DNA from: Betaproteobacteria bacterium
GTDB lineage: Bacteria > Pseudomonadota > Gammaproteobacteria > Burkholderiales > Sulfuricellaceae
Assembly: GCA_021373185.1 (NCBI GenBank)
Contig: JAJFTF010000024.1
Span: 248,001-312,000, forward strand
Direction: 5' to 3'
Length of the DNA: 64,000 bases
Position 1 is the stretch's first letter. Each line of letters starts with the position of its first letter. Both the position numbers and the translations under genes were made by a program. Below the pieces are notes generated by a model, which saw nothing but the letters and a program-made list of their open reading frames with translations, made no database searches and had not been told where the DNA came from. Of the stretch, positions 17,418 through 27,008 are shown in pieces.

Positions 17418-18737
17418 TCAAATTGTTTGCAGATCGTTCTTTGGCGCAAGTTTAGCGTGTTTCCGGTAGACCCGGAATGCGGACAGCAGGTTGAATTCAA
17501 GCAGCACCATGGATACGCCGAACAGCACTGCCGCCGGGTAAATCAGCAGCGGCCACAGCGCGGACAAGCCCAACAAGGGCACCGCCAGAAAATGCAGCCA
17601 CATCTGCCGGCGCATTCCCGCTTCCGGCATGATCTGCCTCATGTTCGGCACTTTCGCCACTCCCATCAACAGACTTTGCAGGTGAAACCAGATCAGGAAC
17701 GGCACGATTTTGTACAGCATGCCATTGACCACCGACACGGCAAAACCCGCGACAAACAGGAATATCGGCATAAAATTTTCGCCGTGCGCATTGTCCGAAA
17801 TTTTCATAGCCTGCCCGACGATACTCAAGGCCAAGGCCAGCAGCAGGCAAACCATGCCAAAACGCCAGAACAGCAAGGTCACATCCGATTGCTTGCGCCG
17901 CCGTTGCGACTGCAGGCGCAGGGTCGCCAGCGCAAACAGCGCAAGGACAGCCACCGTAATCAGAGCCACCACGATGGCAACCTGCTCCTGCATGCCAGAA
18001 TCCGCTAACAGCCATGGAATCGACCCCAGCAGCAACAGCACAAACAGCGCTCGCGGCAACCAGCGCATCAGCAATTTGGGATAAGCCGGAGTCAACTGGA
18101 ACATCGGCACCACCTGATAAGACACGCTGATCACCAACAGCCCGACCCAACCCAGTAATCCCCAGGTTAAATGAAGATTGGTCACCTGTATCCAGCTAAT
18201 CAACCACCATTTCCAGCCGAAATTGCTGGCCAGAACCAAGCCAAGGATGGCGGTCACCGTCAGCGAAACAAGCGCAAACCGCATCCCGACCACGGTCGGA
18301 TTGCCGGATGCCGCCCGCGCCAGGCTGAAGCCCACTGCAATGACAAACACCAGCAGACCGCCGCCGAGCAATACCATGGCCAGCAGCATCAGCCAAGGCG
18401 ACGCCAGCAAGAAACCAGCAGCCAAAAATAAAACGCCGGAAACCAGCAGCAGGTGCACTGCGCGCGCCACACCGACCGGATGTGCGACCGGCGAACCGGC
18501 GATCACCGGCAGCATCTGCAACATGGCGCCGACCATCACCATGCTGAGAAAGCCCAGCGTCATCAGGTGCGTCAACGCCAGCACCGATGGCTGCCAGCGG
18601 CTTTCCAGCAAAGAAGGGCCGAACCACAGGGCGAGCAATGCGACCAGCAAAGCAAACAGGGGGGCGCTCAGGAAGAACCGGAACGGCACCATGATCGGTG
18701 GTGCCTGGGCAAACGACAGGCCCGGCGGCAGGCTCAT
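17418..18737 (-). CDS. Polytopic membrane protein resembling haem-copper oxidase subunit I
   Basis: 439 residues with about 12 predicted membrane helices and short polar loops. Conserved His residues lie in helices (ALTHLMTLGFLSMVMVGAML near residue 58; NLHLTWGLLGWVGLL near residue 205; LIWFHLQSLL near residue 345), a pattern like NorB-like or NnrS-like haem proteins, but the full set of NorB haem/FeB ligands is not apparent. It overlaps the DUF2249 gene (stop/start overlap near 18734-18737), indicating coupled translation. Related in layout to the protein at 14020-15147. A role linked to NO is inferred from neighbours only. Confidence 0.6.
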   Translation of the reverse strand: MSLPPGLSFAQAPPIMVPFRFFLSAPLFALLVALLALWFGPSLLESRWQPSVLALTHLMTLGFLSMVMVGAMLQMLPVIAGSPVAHPVGVARAVHLLLVSGVLFLAAGFLLASPWLMLLAMVLLGGGLLVFVIAVGFSLARAASGNPTVVGMRFALVSLTVTAILGLVLASNFGWKWWLISWIQVTNLHLTWGLLGWVGLLVISVSYQVVPMFQLTPAYPKLLMRWLPRALFVLLLLGSIPWLLADSGMQEQVAIVVALITVAVLALFALATLRLQSQRRRKQSDVTLLFWRFGMVCLLLALALSIVGQAMKISDNAHGENFMPIFLFVAGFAVSVVNGMLYKIVPFLIWFHLQSLLMGVAKVPNMRQIMPEAGMRRQMWLHFLAVPLLGLSALWPLLIYPAAVLFGVSMVLLEFNLLSAFRVYRKHAKLAPKNDLQTI

Positions 18738-18991
18738 TGGCTCAAGCCATACGGCGCAGCCTCGGCATCGCCAGTGCGCCAGATCAGAATCTCATGATGA
18801 TCTTCGGCCTTGGCCTCGGCCAAGTGCTGAAAGCCGCGTTTTGCCAGCAGCGGATACAACAAGCACGGCTCGCGATGATGGATCATGCGCAAACGCTCGC
18901 CCGGCTGCAAGACTGCAACGGCATCCAGGGTCTTTTCCAACGGCTCGGGAGGTTCCAACCCGCGTACATCCAATATGCGTTCGCTACCCAT
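18734..18991 (-). CDS. DUF2249 protein, second copy
   Basis: 85 residues. It carries the DUF2249 pattern: ILDVRGLEPPEPLEKTLDAV near the N-terminus, LQPGERLRMIHHREPCLLYPLL, and a C-terminal ILIWR strand. Start ATG at 18991. Its stop overlaps the following membrane-protein start, and the hemerythrin gene ends 12 bases upstream, so hemerythrin, DUF2249, the membrane protein and the TauD-like gene probably form one transcript divergent from norCB. Its exact role is unknown. Confidence 0.82.
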   Translation of the reverse strand: MGSERILDVRGLEPPEPLEKTLDAVAVLQPGERLRMIHHREPCLLYPLLAKRGFQHLAEAKAEDHHEILIWRTGDAEAAPYGLSQ

Positions 18992-19002
18992 GCGGCTATC
19001 CG

Positions 19003-19443
19003 TTACGCACCGACCGCGCGCATTTTCTGCAGCGTCTCTGCCGTTTCGCCGGCCAAAGCCTGGTCGGCCATATGGTAGAGCATCTGCTCTTCCTTCATAT
19101 TGTGCTGCTGCATCATCACCAGCAGCGTTTCCGCCTGGCCGAGGAACTCATCCCGGTCTTGCTGCTTCACCGCATCCGCCATGGCATCGAACAGCTCGCG
19201 CATCTGCACGTGCTCCATCCGCATCACCTGGGTCGGCCCCATGGTCATGCCGGTGCGCTGCTCGAATGCGGGAAACAGCACTTCTTCTTCCATTTTGAAA
19301 TGATGATGCATGGAATCGAGAAAAGCGTGCAGGTCGGTGGCGATAGCTGCCCAATCCTGGCCGGAAGCGGCGGCTTCCGCTTGCGCGAATAGCTCGTCGC
19401 AGCGATGGTGATCGCCGCTCATATAACTGCTGATGGTTTCCAT
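19003..19443 (-). CDS. Hemerythrin-like HHE-domain protein
   Basis: 146-residue four-helix di-iron protein. Metal-ligand His/Glu residues recur in GDHHRCDELF, DSMHHHFKMEEEVLFP, MRMEHVQMREL and MMQQHNMKEEQMLYH, which matches the hemerythrin/HHE pattern. Such proteins bind O2 or NO or repair damaged iron centres (compare YtfE/DnrN), and a role in NO protection fits its place divergent from norCB with an FNR/Dnr-type box between. The ATG at 19443 has AGGA 7 bases upstream; a longer in-frame reading starting at 19650 runs back over the regulatory box and was not used. Confidence 0.85.
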   Translation of the reverse strand: METISSYMSGDHHRCDELFAQAEAAASGQDWAAIATDLHAFLDSMHHHFKMEEEVLFPAFEQRTGMTMGPTQVMRMEHVQMRELFDAMADAVKQQDRDEFLGQAETLLVMMQQHNMKEEQMLYHMADQALAGETAETLQKMRAVGA

Positions 19444-19876
19444 CAAAAAATCCTGTCGAAATTTAAGGGGCGCAAAAAACGGCAGATTGTAGCAAAAATC
19501 AGAGATGCCAGAATCCCTATCATAGTCACGGTCAAATAAAATACCGCCAACCCGAAATGGAACCATCCGAAACCAGATTCTGCGTGAAAACCTGCGGGAT
19601 TCAGGATGAGCCCATTCTTGTTTAAGTCCTGATTTGAATCCTTGACCCAAATCAAGGTATGATCCGTCGCGATCCTCTAAATTGCATGCTGCCGTAATGG
19701 AGAGTGACAGCTCTATCCTTGCAATCCCAGCAGGATCACAAAGCAGAAGAAGTTAAATCAGAAGCAATCCATAGAAACACTCGGTGGGGAGGGCCATGCA
19801 AATCGGAACAAATGTACGCATGGTTGAGCAAAAGAAGCAAAAAAACGGTTTATTGGATTAATTTTAGGAGGTAAAC
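19444..19876. other. Intergenic control region between hemerythrin and norC
   Basis: 433 bases without a gene. It is AT-richer than its surroundings, contains an FNR/Dnr palindrome (19642-19655), and leaves norC a leader of roughly 190 bases if a class II promoter is used. The leader ends in a strong AGGAGG ribosome site (19867-19872). No further hairpin of note was found. Confidence 0.7.
19642..19655. promoter_or_regulatory. FNR/Dnr-type binding site upstream of norCB
   Basis: TTGACCCAAATCAA, which fits TTGAx-N4-ATCAA with one change (C for T) in the left half. Lying 222 bases before norC and 199 before the hemerythrin gene, it could serve either or both. A -10-like TCTAAA follows at the distance expected for an activated promoter towards norC. 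Confidence 0.75.
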
Positions 19877-20302
19877 ATGAGCCAAACATTTACCAAGTCA
19901 ATGGCGAGAAACATTTTTTTCGGGGGGTCAGCATTTTTCTTCCTGCTCCTCGTCGCTCTGACTTTTGACACCATGCAAGTCCTGCCGAAGCGGGATCACC
20001 GTGAGAACATCACCCCCGCAGTCGAACGCGGCAAAATGGTCTGGGAAAAGAACGACTGTATCGGTTGCCACACCCTGTTGGGTGAGGGCGCCTACTTCGC
20101 CCCCGAACTCGGCAACGTCTACAAGCGTCGCGGCGGTGAATTCGTCAAATCATGGATCAAGTCCATGCCTACCAAGGTTCCAGGCCGTCGCCAAATGCCG
20201 CAATTCAACCTGACCGACCAGGAGTTGGACGATATGGTGGCATTCCTGAAATGGACTGGCGAAATCAATACTTCAAAATGGCCGCCGAACATTGAAGGTT
20301 AA
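19877..20302 (+). CDS. norC: Nitric oxide reductase cytochrome c subunit NorC
   Basis: 141 residues. An uncleaved N-terminal membrane anchor (about residues 12-30) is followed by a periplasmic monohaem domain with CIGCH at residues 61-65 and a likely Met axial ligand in GRRQMPQF near residue 110. It passes electrons from periplasmic donors to NorB for 2 NO + 2 e- + 2 H+ to N2O + H2O. A strong AGGAGG precedes the ATG. norB begins 42 bases downstream with its own AGGAGG. This is the cNOR type, not the quinol-dependent qNOR. Confidence 0.96.
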   Translation: MSQTFTKSMARNIFFGGSAFFFLLLVALTFDTMQVLPKRDHRENITPAVERGKMVWEKNDCIGCHTLLGEGAYFAPELGNVYKRRGGEFVKSWIKSMPTKVPGRRQMPQFNLTDQELDDMVAFLKWTGEINTSKWPPNIEG

Positions 20303-20317
20303 TTTCAGCCACCCTGA

Positions 20318-21721
<1,404 letters not shown>

Positions 21722-21730
21722 AGCTTGAAA

Positions 21731-21756
21731 GGGAGGGGTTCGCCCCTCCCTTTTTT
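21731..21756 (+). terminator. Rho-independent terminator after norB
   Basis: 8-bp GC stem GGGAGGGG/CCCCTCCC with a TTCG tetraloop followed by six T. It lies 10 bases after the norB stop, before the norE-like gene. Confidence 0.93.
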
Positions 21757-21849
21757 AGCGCCATATACCCGACTGTTTTCATATACTATTAACCTCGGGC
21801 GACAAACGCTAGAATGAGGCGTGTTGCACCACACCGATTAGACCGAACC

Positions 21850-22440
21850 ATGCCCACACCAAGCATTACCCTACACAACCACAAGCCGGGTGCACCACCG
21901 GGCGATCTGGTAATTTGGCTTTTTATTTTTGCCGAGCTGCTGGCCTTCGGCATATTTTTCGGCGCCTATGCCTTTTCCCGATCCCACCACGTCGAACTGT
22001 ACAACCAGTCGCAACTTTTGCTTAACCGCGAATCCGGTGCGATCAACGCCCTGGTGCTGATTACCAGCAGCTACTTCGTGGTGCGCGCCGTCGCGGCGAT
22101 CAAACAGGGATTCTCGCGCGAATGCGCCAACTGGATAGCCGGCGCCATCGGCCTCGGCGGCGTATTCATCGTGATCAAGCTGCTCGAGTTCAACGCCAAG
22201 TTTTCTGCGGGAATTTCACTCAGCACCAATACTTTCTACATGTTCTACCTGTCGCTCACCGTTTTCCATTTCATGCACGTCATCCTCGGCATGGTGATCC
22301 TGACTGCGGTGATGCTTAAAGCAAGGCGCGGCGGCTACACGCCGGAGGATCATACCGGCGTTGAAACCGGCGCCTCCTACTGGCACATGGTAGATCTGGT
22401 CTGGATCATTCTTTTTCCACTGGTTTATGTCATCAGATAG
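21850..22440 (+). CDS. norE: NorE-like cytochrome c oxidase subunit III-family protein
   Basis: 196 residues with five membrane helices. It shows the CoxIII-like signature GDLVIWLFIFAELLAFGIFF, a FMHVILGMVILT helix, and the end GASYWHMVDLVWIILFPLVY. NorE-like proteins accompany nor genes and are needed for full NOR activity in some denitrifiers but are not catalytic. ATG at 21850 was chosen; an in-frame ATG at 21814 would add 12 residues and cannot be excluded, since neither has a good ribosome site. The next gene starts 7 bases after the stop. Confidence 0.85.
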   Translation: MPTPSITLHNHKPGAPPGDLVIWLFIFAELLAFGIFFGAYAFSRSHHVELYNQSQLLLNRESGAINALVLITSSYFVVRAVAAIKQGFSRECANWIAGAIGLGGVFIVIKLLEFNAKFSAGISLSTNTFYMFYLSLTVFHFMHVILGMVILTAVMLKARRGGYTPEDHTGVETGASYWHMVDLVWIILFPLVYVIR

Positions 22441-22447
22441 GACTCAC

Positions 22448-22729
22448 ATGAATCACCCACCCCAACCCCATTTCGTCCGTCCCTGCACCCGCATCTGGCT
22501 AGTGCTGGTAGTGCTGACCGCAGTTACCTACTCCATCGGCGAAGCCGGTTTAGGCGGCAAGAATGTCATGCTGTTCGTGCTGGCCATTACACTGATCAAA
22601 AGCCAGATGATCGCCAGCTACTTCATGGGCCTGCGCAAGACCAGCCCGATGTGGCGGATCATCATGGGTTCCTGGCTGGTAATCGTGGGAGGCATGATTG
22701 CATCCGCCTACCTGATGGGACTCCAATAA
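22448..22729 (+). CDS. norF: NorF-like small membrane protein (cytochrome oxidase subunit IV-like)
   Basis: 93 residues, three predicted membrane helices (about 18-35, 40-60, 70-90). It contains LIKSQMIASYFMGLRK, a pattern shared by NorF and prokaryotic cytochrome oxidase subunit IV proteins. It follows the NorE-like gene closely, with AGGA before the ATG at 22448. It is probably an accessory subunit for maturation or stability of NorCB. The name is based on family resemblance and order. Confidence 0.75.
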   Translation: MNHPPQPHFVRPCTRIWLVLVVLTAVTYSIGEAGLGGKNVMLFVLAITLIKSQMIASYFMGLRKTSPMWRIIMGSWLVIVGGMIASAYLMGLQ

Positions 22730-22763
22730 AACGCCGACTATCCGTCAAAGAAAGAACCAGATC

Positions 22764-23546
22764 ATGAGCACCCTGCCTTTTTACAAGCCCCACAGCAACG
22801 AAATAGAGCTGTTCGAGCACGCCTATCGCAACCAGTTGCCGCTGCTGATCAAGGGCCCGACCGGCTGCGGCAAGACGCGCTTCGTCGCGCACATGGCCGA
22901 AAAGCTCAATCGACCGCTCTATACCGTCGCCTGCCACGACGACCTGACTGCCGCCGACCTGGTCGGTCGCCACCTGATCGGCGACGGCGTCACTTACTGG
23001 AGCGACGGCCCGCTATCGCGCGCGGTGCGCGAAGGCGGCATCTGCTACCTGGACGAAGTGGTCGAGGCGCGCAAGGACACCACGGTGGTGCTGCACCCGC
23101 TGTCCGACGACCGGCGCATTCTGCCGATCGAGCGCACCGGCGAGATTCTGCAGGCCCCGCCCGAATTCATGCTGGTGGTGTCGTACAACCCCGGCTACCA
23201 GAATTTCTTGAAAGGCATGAAACCGAGCACGCGCCAGCGCTTCGTCTCGCTGCGCTTCGACTTCCCGAATAGCGCACTGGAACAGGAAATCCTGATCGGC
23301 GAAACCAATATCGACGCCATGCTGTCAAAACGATTGGTAAATCTTGCCAATGCCCTGCGCGCACTCAAGGAACACGACCTGGAAGAAGCCGCCAGCACAC
23401 GCCTGCTGGTCTATGCTGCGACCCTGATCAAGAGCGGCTTCGATCCGGTGGATGCCTGCCGCGCGGCAATGGTCGAAACCCTGACCGACGACATTGAAAC
23501 CGCTGAGGCGCTGATGGAGATCGTCCATGCCAGTTTCGGCAGATAG
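22764..23546 (+). CDS. norQ: NorQ AAA+ ATPase (MoxR family)
   Basis: 260 residues. Walker A GPTGCGKT is at residues 31-38, Walker B-type ICYLDEV near residue 96, and a sensor region LMVVSYNPGYQN follows. NorQ works with the von Willebrand factor A protein NorD to insert the non-haem iron of NorB. norD lies further downstream, here separated from norQ by two inserted genes instead of being adjacent. Its last 20 bases overlap the next gene. Confidence 0.93.
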   Translation: MSTLPFYKPHSNEIELFEHAYRNQLPLLIKGPTGCGKTRFVAHMAEKLNRPLYTVACHDDLTAADLVGRHLIGDGVTYWSDGPLSRAVREGGICYLDEVVEARKDTTVVLHPLSDDRRILPIERTGEILQAPPEFMLVVSYNPGYQNFLKGMKPSTRQRFVSLRFDFPNSALEQEILIGETNIDAMLSKRLVNLANALRALKEHDLEEAASTRLLVYAATLIKSGFDPVDACRAAMVETLTDDIETAEALMEIVHASFGR

Positions 23547-23925
23547 CGAACAGGAAATTCCCGGCCAATCCCTCGCGGTTTGGGCGGAAACACTGTACTT
23601 GAGCAACCTGCTGATTGTGCCGGGGCTAGCCTTTGCCGCCCTGCTCTGGCTGTATTTCAAACGCCCCACCGACATGCCCATGCTGGCGCTCTGCCACCTG
23701 CGCCAGACCATCAGCGCCAGCCTGTGGGCCGGCGCGCTGCTGGTCATCGCCAACGCCGCAATCATCCTGCTCGGGGGCTACTCCGCGGCCAACACCTGGG
23801 TCATCGTCATCATCTATTTCACCACCTGCCACTCCACGTTGGTGCTGCTCGGCGTGCTCGGCCTAGCCAAGGCGATGGCCGGCCAGAAATACGTATTCCC
23901 ATTGCTGGGCAGGCCATGCGAATAA
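23527..23925 (+). CDS. Three-span membrane protein within the nor cluster
   Basis: 132 residues with three or four hydrophobic helices (about 22-42, 65-85, 92-115) and a conserved-looking LCHLRQTISASLWAG loop. It overlaps norQ by 20 bases, so it is translated from the same message. No named family was recognised. The position between NorQ and a polyferredoxin suggests a role in NOR assembly or electron supply, but this is inference. Confidence 0.65.
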   Translation: MPVSADSEQEIPGQSLAVWAETLYLSNLLIVPGLAFAALLWLYFKRPTDMPMLALCHLRQTISASLWAGALLVIANAAIILLGGYSAANTWVIVIIYFTTCHSTLVLLGVLGLAKAMAGQKYVFPLLGRPCE

Positions 23926-23936
23926 TGCAACCCTTT

Positions 23937-24030
23937 AACCGCAAAGACGCAAAGGCGCAAAGACGCAACGCAAAGATTTATTTCTCATTTCCTTTGCCGT
24001 TCCTTCGCGCCTTTGCGTCTTTGCGGTAAA
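23937..24030. repeat. Intergenic inverted repeat with GCAAAGAC-type units
   Basis: Left arm 23937-23975 is built from short units of the type CGCAAAGAC/GCAAAGG. The right arm 23992-24028 is its imperfect complement (CGCGCCTTTGCGTCTTTGCGG). It sits in the 122-base gap between the three-span protein and the polyferredoxin and would form a long hairpin in the message. Related elements are at 48549-48640 and 63939-64000. Confidence 0.8.
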
Positions 24031-24047
24031 TCGCCTTTACGCCCGCC

Positions 24048-25088
24048 ATGCAACACATCCAACAAAAACGACTGTTATTCCAGGCCGGCTTCTTCATCCT
24101 GTTCCTGTTCGCGCCGGTATTCGACCTGTTCCGCTTCGACCTCAACGTCAAGCATTTCTATTTTCTCGGCATGAACTGGACGCTGGGGCTGGACGACTTC
24201 CTGGCGCACCGCATCGGCCCCGTTCAGGCCGCATTCAACATCATCCTGCGCGGCGGATTGCCGATTCTCGGCGTCATCGCCACCGGCGTCTGGGTGTCGT
24301 ACAAATACGGTCGTCTTTACTGCGGCTGGCTGTGCCCCCATTTTTCCGTGGTGGAAACCATAAACGGCATGCTGCGCCGCGCCATCGGCAAGCAAAGCAT
24401 CTGGGACCAGCACGTCCTGCCCGAACGCAACGCCGACGGCAGCATCACCCGACCCAACCCCTGGTACTGGCTGGCGGTGGTGCCGCTGGCTTTGCTCTTC
24501 GCCTTCAGTTGGGCGACTGCGCTGCTGACTTACATGCTGCCCCCGGCGGAAATCTACGGTAATTTGTGGAACGCGACGCTGACCGGCAATCAGGCGCGAT
24601 TCATCGGCATCGGCACCTTTTTGTTCTTTATTGAGTTCATGTTTGCGCGCCACCTGTTCTGCCGTTTCGGTTGCGCCATCGGCCTGTTCCAGTCGCTGGC
24701 CTGGATGGCCAATCGCAAAGCGCTGGTGATCGGTTTCAACCGCAAGCGCACCGATGCCTGCGTCGATTGCAACGCTGCCTGCGACAACGTTTGCCCGATG
24801 CGGATCAAGCCGCGCTCGACCAAGCGCCACATGTTCACCTGCACCCAATGCAATCAGTGCGTCGATGCCTGCACCAAGGTCAATACCGGCAATCCCCAGG
24901 GTACGCTGCTGAAATGGGTGGACAATGAATGCGCGCTGGACAAATCGACGCGCGACTTCGGCCATCACGACGAGATTCCCGACCATTGCTTTAAAATCCA
25001 AAAAACAACCACAGAGACACAGAGGCACAGAGAACTTCTTGACCGCGCCTCACTAAAACATGTTTCTTTGCCCTCAAACAAGGATTGA
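24048..25088 (+). CDS. NapH/CcoG-like membrane polyferredoxin
   Basis: 346 residues. About five membrane helices carry the NapH/FixG signatures YCGWLCPHFSVVE and FCRFGCAIGLFQS. Two 4Fe-4S motifs follow near residues 240-280 (CVDCNAACDNVCP and CTQCNQCVDACTK). Such proteins move electrons from quinol towards periplasmic reductases or assist metal-centre assembly. Its location between norQ and norD suggests a supporting role in NOR maturation or supply. The last 27 or so residues (from TTTETQRHRE) are translated from an intergenic repeat element and do not look like native protein. Confidence 0.8.
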   Translation: MQHIQQKRLLFQAGFFILFLFAPVFDLFRFDLNVKHFYFLGMNWTLGLDDFLAHRIGPVQAAFNIILRGGLPILGVIATGVWVSYKYGRLYCGWLCPHFSVVETINGMLRRAIGKQSIWDQHVLPERNADGSITRPNPWYWLAVVPLALLFAFSWATALLTYMLPPAEIYGNLWNATLTGNQARFIGIGTFLFFIEFMFARHLFCRFGCAIGLFQSLAWMANRKALVIGFNRKRTDACVDCNAACDNVCPMRIKPRSTKRHMFTCTQCNQCVDACTKVNTGNPQGTLLKWVDNECALDKSTRDFGHHDEIPDHCFKIQKTTTETQRHRELLDRASLKHVSLPSNKD

Positions 25089-25140
25089 CATGCCGACAGT
25101 CAACTTCTCGCTTTCCTCTGTGTCTCTGTGCCTCTGTGGT
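25008..25140. repeat. Inverted repeat with CACAGAG-type units, overlapping the polyferredoxin 3' end
   Basis: Left arm 25008-25032 (ACCACAGAGACACAGAGGCACAGAG order) and right arm 25115-25140 (complement, units shuffled), separated by about 80 bases. The left arm lies inside the coding frame of the upstream gene, whose stop (25086-25088) falls within the element. The right arm ends 14 bases before norD. Confidence 0.8.
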
Positions 25141-25154
25141 GAAAGTATCTAGTT

Positions 25155-26993
25155 ATGGAAGAGACAGTCGGCGCTCTTTGGCACAAAATCATCACGCGCG
25201 CGGCGGAAAAACGCTATCCGCAGGAAGCGGTCACGCTTGAAAGCATGGGCAAGGTCGCCGGCATCTTCTTCCGCGCCTTGGGCGGCGACAGCGGCCTGGA
25301 CGTCAAGGCCAGCACGGCGACCGAGCATGGCGCGCGGCGCAGCCTGCTCGCCCGCATCGCCGGCAGCGGCGAAAAAACCGCGCTGACCTGGCTCGACGAA
25401 GACACCCTGCGCCTGCCCGCCGTGCTCGACCTGCTGCCGCAGCGCAGCCTCAACCGCGACCTCTATCTGTGGCTGATCGCACTGGCGGCGGTGGAAGAAT
25501 CGGCTGGCGCATCCTGGGTGGTGCGCAACCAGCAATCGACCCTGACGGTGTTCGAACGCTTCCCCGGCATCCGCTCGCGCTACCAGCGCCTGCTGGAAGC
25601 CACACTGGCGTTGCGTCCCGACCCGACTCGCATGCCCGACGACGAAGCCGCGCTGGAACAGGCGATCCGTGCCGCACTGACCGATCCCGGCAGCGTCGAC
25701 TGCCTGCCGCGCGGCGCCAGCAGGCCGCCCCATCCGGTGCACCTGTGGCTGCATCCGAACCCGCCGCACGCCAAGCCTGCCGCTGCCTCGACCAGGCAAA
25801 CCGGCGAACCGCAGCAGGAAGGCGACGGCAACAGCAAGAAGAACAACGATTCGCGCCGGCTCCAGGCCGAGCGGGTGGACATGCCCGACGAGAAAAATCC
25901 GCTGATGATGTTCTTCCGCGCCGAAAGCATTTTCAGTTGGTCCGAGTACATCAAGGCCAACCGCCCCACCGAGGAAAACGACGATATCGGCGCCGACGAG
26001 GCCAAGGAAGACCTCGATCACCTGAGTGTGGCGCAGGACGGCAAAAGCGTCGCCTCGCGCCTGCGCTTCGATCTCGACCTGCCCTCTGCGGCGCAGGACG
26101 ACATGCCGCTCGGCGCCGGCATCCTGTTGCCGGAATGGCATTACAAGAAACAGATACTGCAGCCCAATCATTGCTGTTTGCAACCGATGGTCGCGCGCCA
26201 GGCCGAACCCTGCCAGTTGCCGCACCATCTCGCCGCCACCGCGCGCCGCATCCGCAGCCAGTTCGAGGCGCTGACGCCGGCCCGGGTATGGGTCAGGGGC
26301 CAGTTCGACGGCACCGAGCCCGATCTCGACGCCTGCGTCCAGTTCACCGCCGACCGCATGACCGGCCATGCCGCCGAGCGCGGCCTGTACCGCGCCCACC
26401 ATTACCGCGACCGCGACCTGGCCTGTTTGATGCTGGCCGACCTGTCGCTGTCGACCGATGCCTGGGTCAGCGATTCCGCCCGCGTCATCGACGTCATCCG
26501 CGACAGCCTGTTCCTGTTCGCCGAGGCGCTTTCCGCCACCGGCGACCGCTTCAGCCTGTACGGCTTCTCCTCGCTCAAGCGCGACAATGTGCGCTTCCAC
26601 GTGCTCAAGGAATTCAGCGAGAAATACAACGCCAACGTGCGTGGCCGCATCAATGCCATCAAGCCCGGCTACTACACCCGCATGGGCGCCGCCATCCGCC
26701 ATGCCAGCCAGTTGCTCGCAAAGCAGCCCGCCACGCAACGCATTCTGTTCATCCTCACCGACGGCAAGCCCAACGACCTGGATCAATACGAAGGCCGCTA
26801 CGGCATCGAGGATACCCGCGTCGCTCTGGTCGAAGCACGCCAAATGGGCCTGCGCCCGTTCTGCGTCACCATCGACGAAAAAGCCGGCAGCTACCTGCCC
26901 CACTTGTTCGGCATCGGCGGTTATGTTGTAATTCGGAAACCTTCTGAACTGCCAAAACAACTACCGCTGCTTTATGCACAGTTGACGCGCTAA
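25155..26993 (+). CDS. norD: NorD von Willebrand factor A protein
   Basis: 612 residues. The N-terminal region is helical and the middle is low-complexity and charged (about 215-265). A C-terminal VWA domain starts near residue 420 with the MIDAS motif D-L-S-L-S at about 429-433, later IRHASQLLAKQPATQRILFILTDG split by ordinary loops, then GIEDTR. NorD and NorQ act together to activate NorCB. The length agrees with NorD of other denitrifiers. An NsrR-like gene follows 15 bases on. Opposite-strand open frames over this gene are by-products of GC-rich codon use. Confidence 0.93.
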   Translation: MEETVGALWHKIITRAAEKRYPQEAVTLESMGKVAGIFFRALGGDSGLDVKASTATEHGARRSLLARIAGSGEKTALTWLDEDTLRLPAVLDLLPQRSLNRDLYLWLIALAAVEESAGASWVVRNQQSTLTVFERFPGIRSRYQRLLEATLALRPDPTRMPDDEAALEQAIRAALTDPGSVDCLPRGASRPPHPVHLWLHPNPPHAKPAAASTRQTGEPQQEGDGNSKKNNDSRRLQAERVDMPDEKNPLMMFFRAESIFSWSEYIKANRPTEENDDIGADEAKEDLDHLSVAQDGKSVASRLRFDLDLPSAAQDDMPLGAGILLPEWHYKKQILQPNHCCLQPMVARQAEPCQLPHHLAATARRIRSQFEALTPARVWVRGQFDGTEPDLDACVQFTADRMTGHAAERGLYRAHHYRDRDLACLMLADLSLSTDAWVSDSARVIDVIRDSLFLFAEALSATGDRFSLYGFSSLKRDNVRFHVLKEFSEKYNANVRGRINAIKPGYYTRMGAAIRHASQLLAKQPATQRILFILTDGKPNDLDQYEGRYGIEDTRVALVEARQMGLRPFCVTIDEKAGSYLPHLFGIGGYVVIRKPSELPKQLPLLYAQLTR

Positions 26994-27008
26994 CCGACCA
27001 GACCTCCC

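Noticed and set aside
19444-19650. N-terminal extension of the hemerythrin protein from an upstream start at 19650
   Set aside because: The extension overlaps the FNR/Dnr-type box and has no conserved sequence; ATG 19443 has a ribosome site and gives the normal protein length.
23937-24030. Possible small CRISPR array because of repeated short units
   Set aside because: Units are 7-9 bases without spacers and are arranged as two complementary arms; no cas genes are nearby.
25149-26960. Open frame of about 600 codons on the minus strand opposite norD
   Set aside because: Its product is low-complexity and matches no family, while the plus strand encodes a full NorD with MIDAS motif and family length. 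Long antisense frames are expected from GC-rich codon use.
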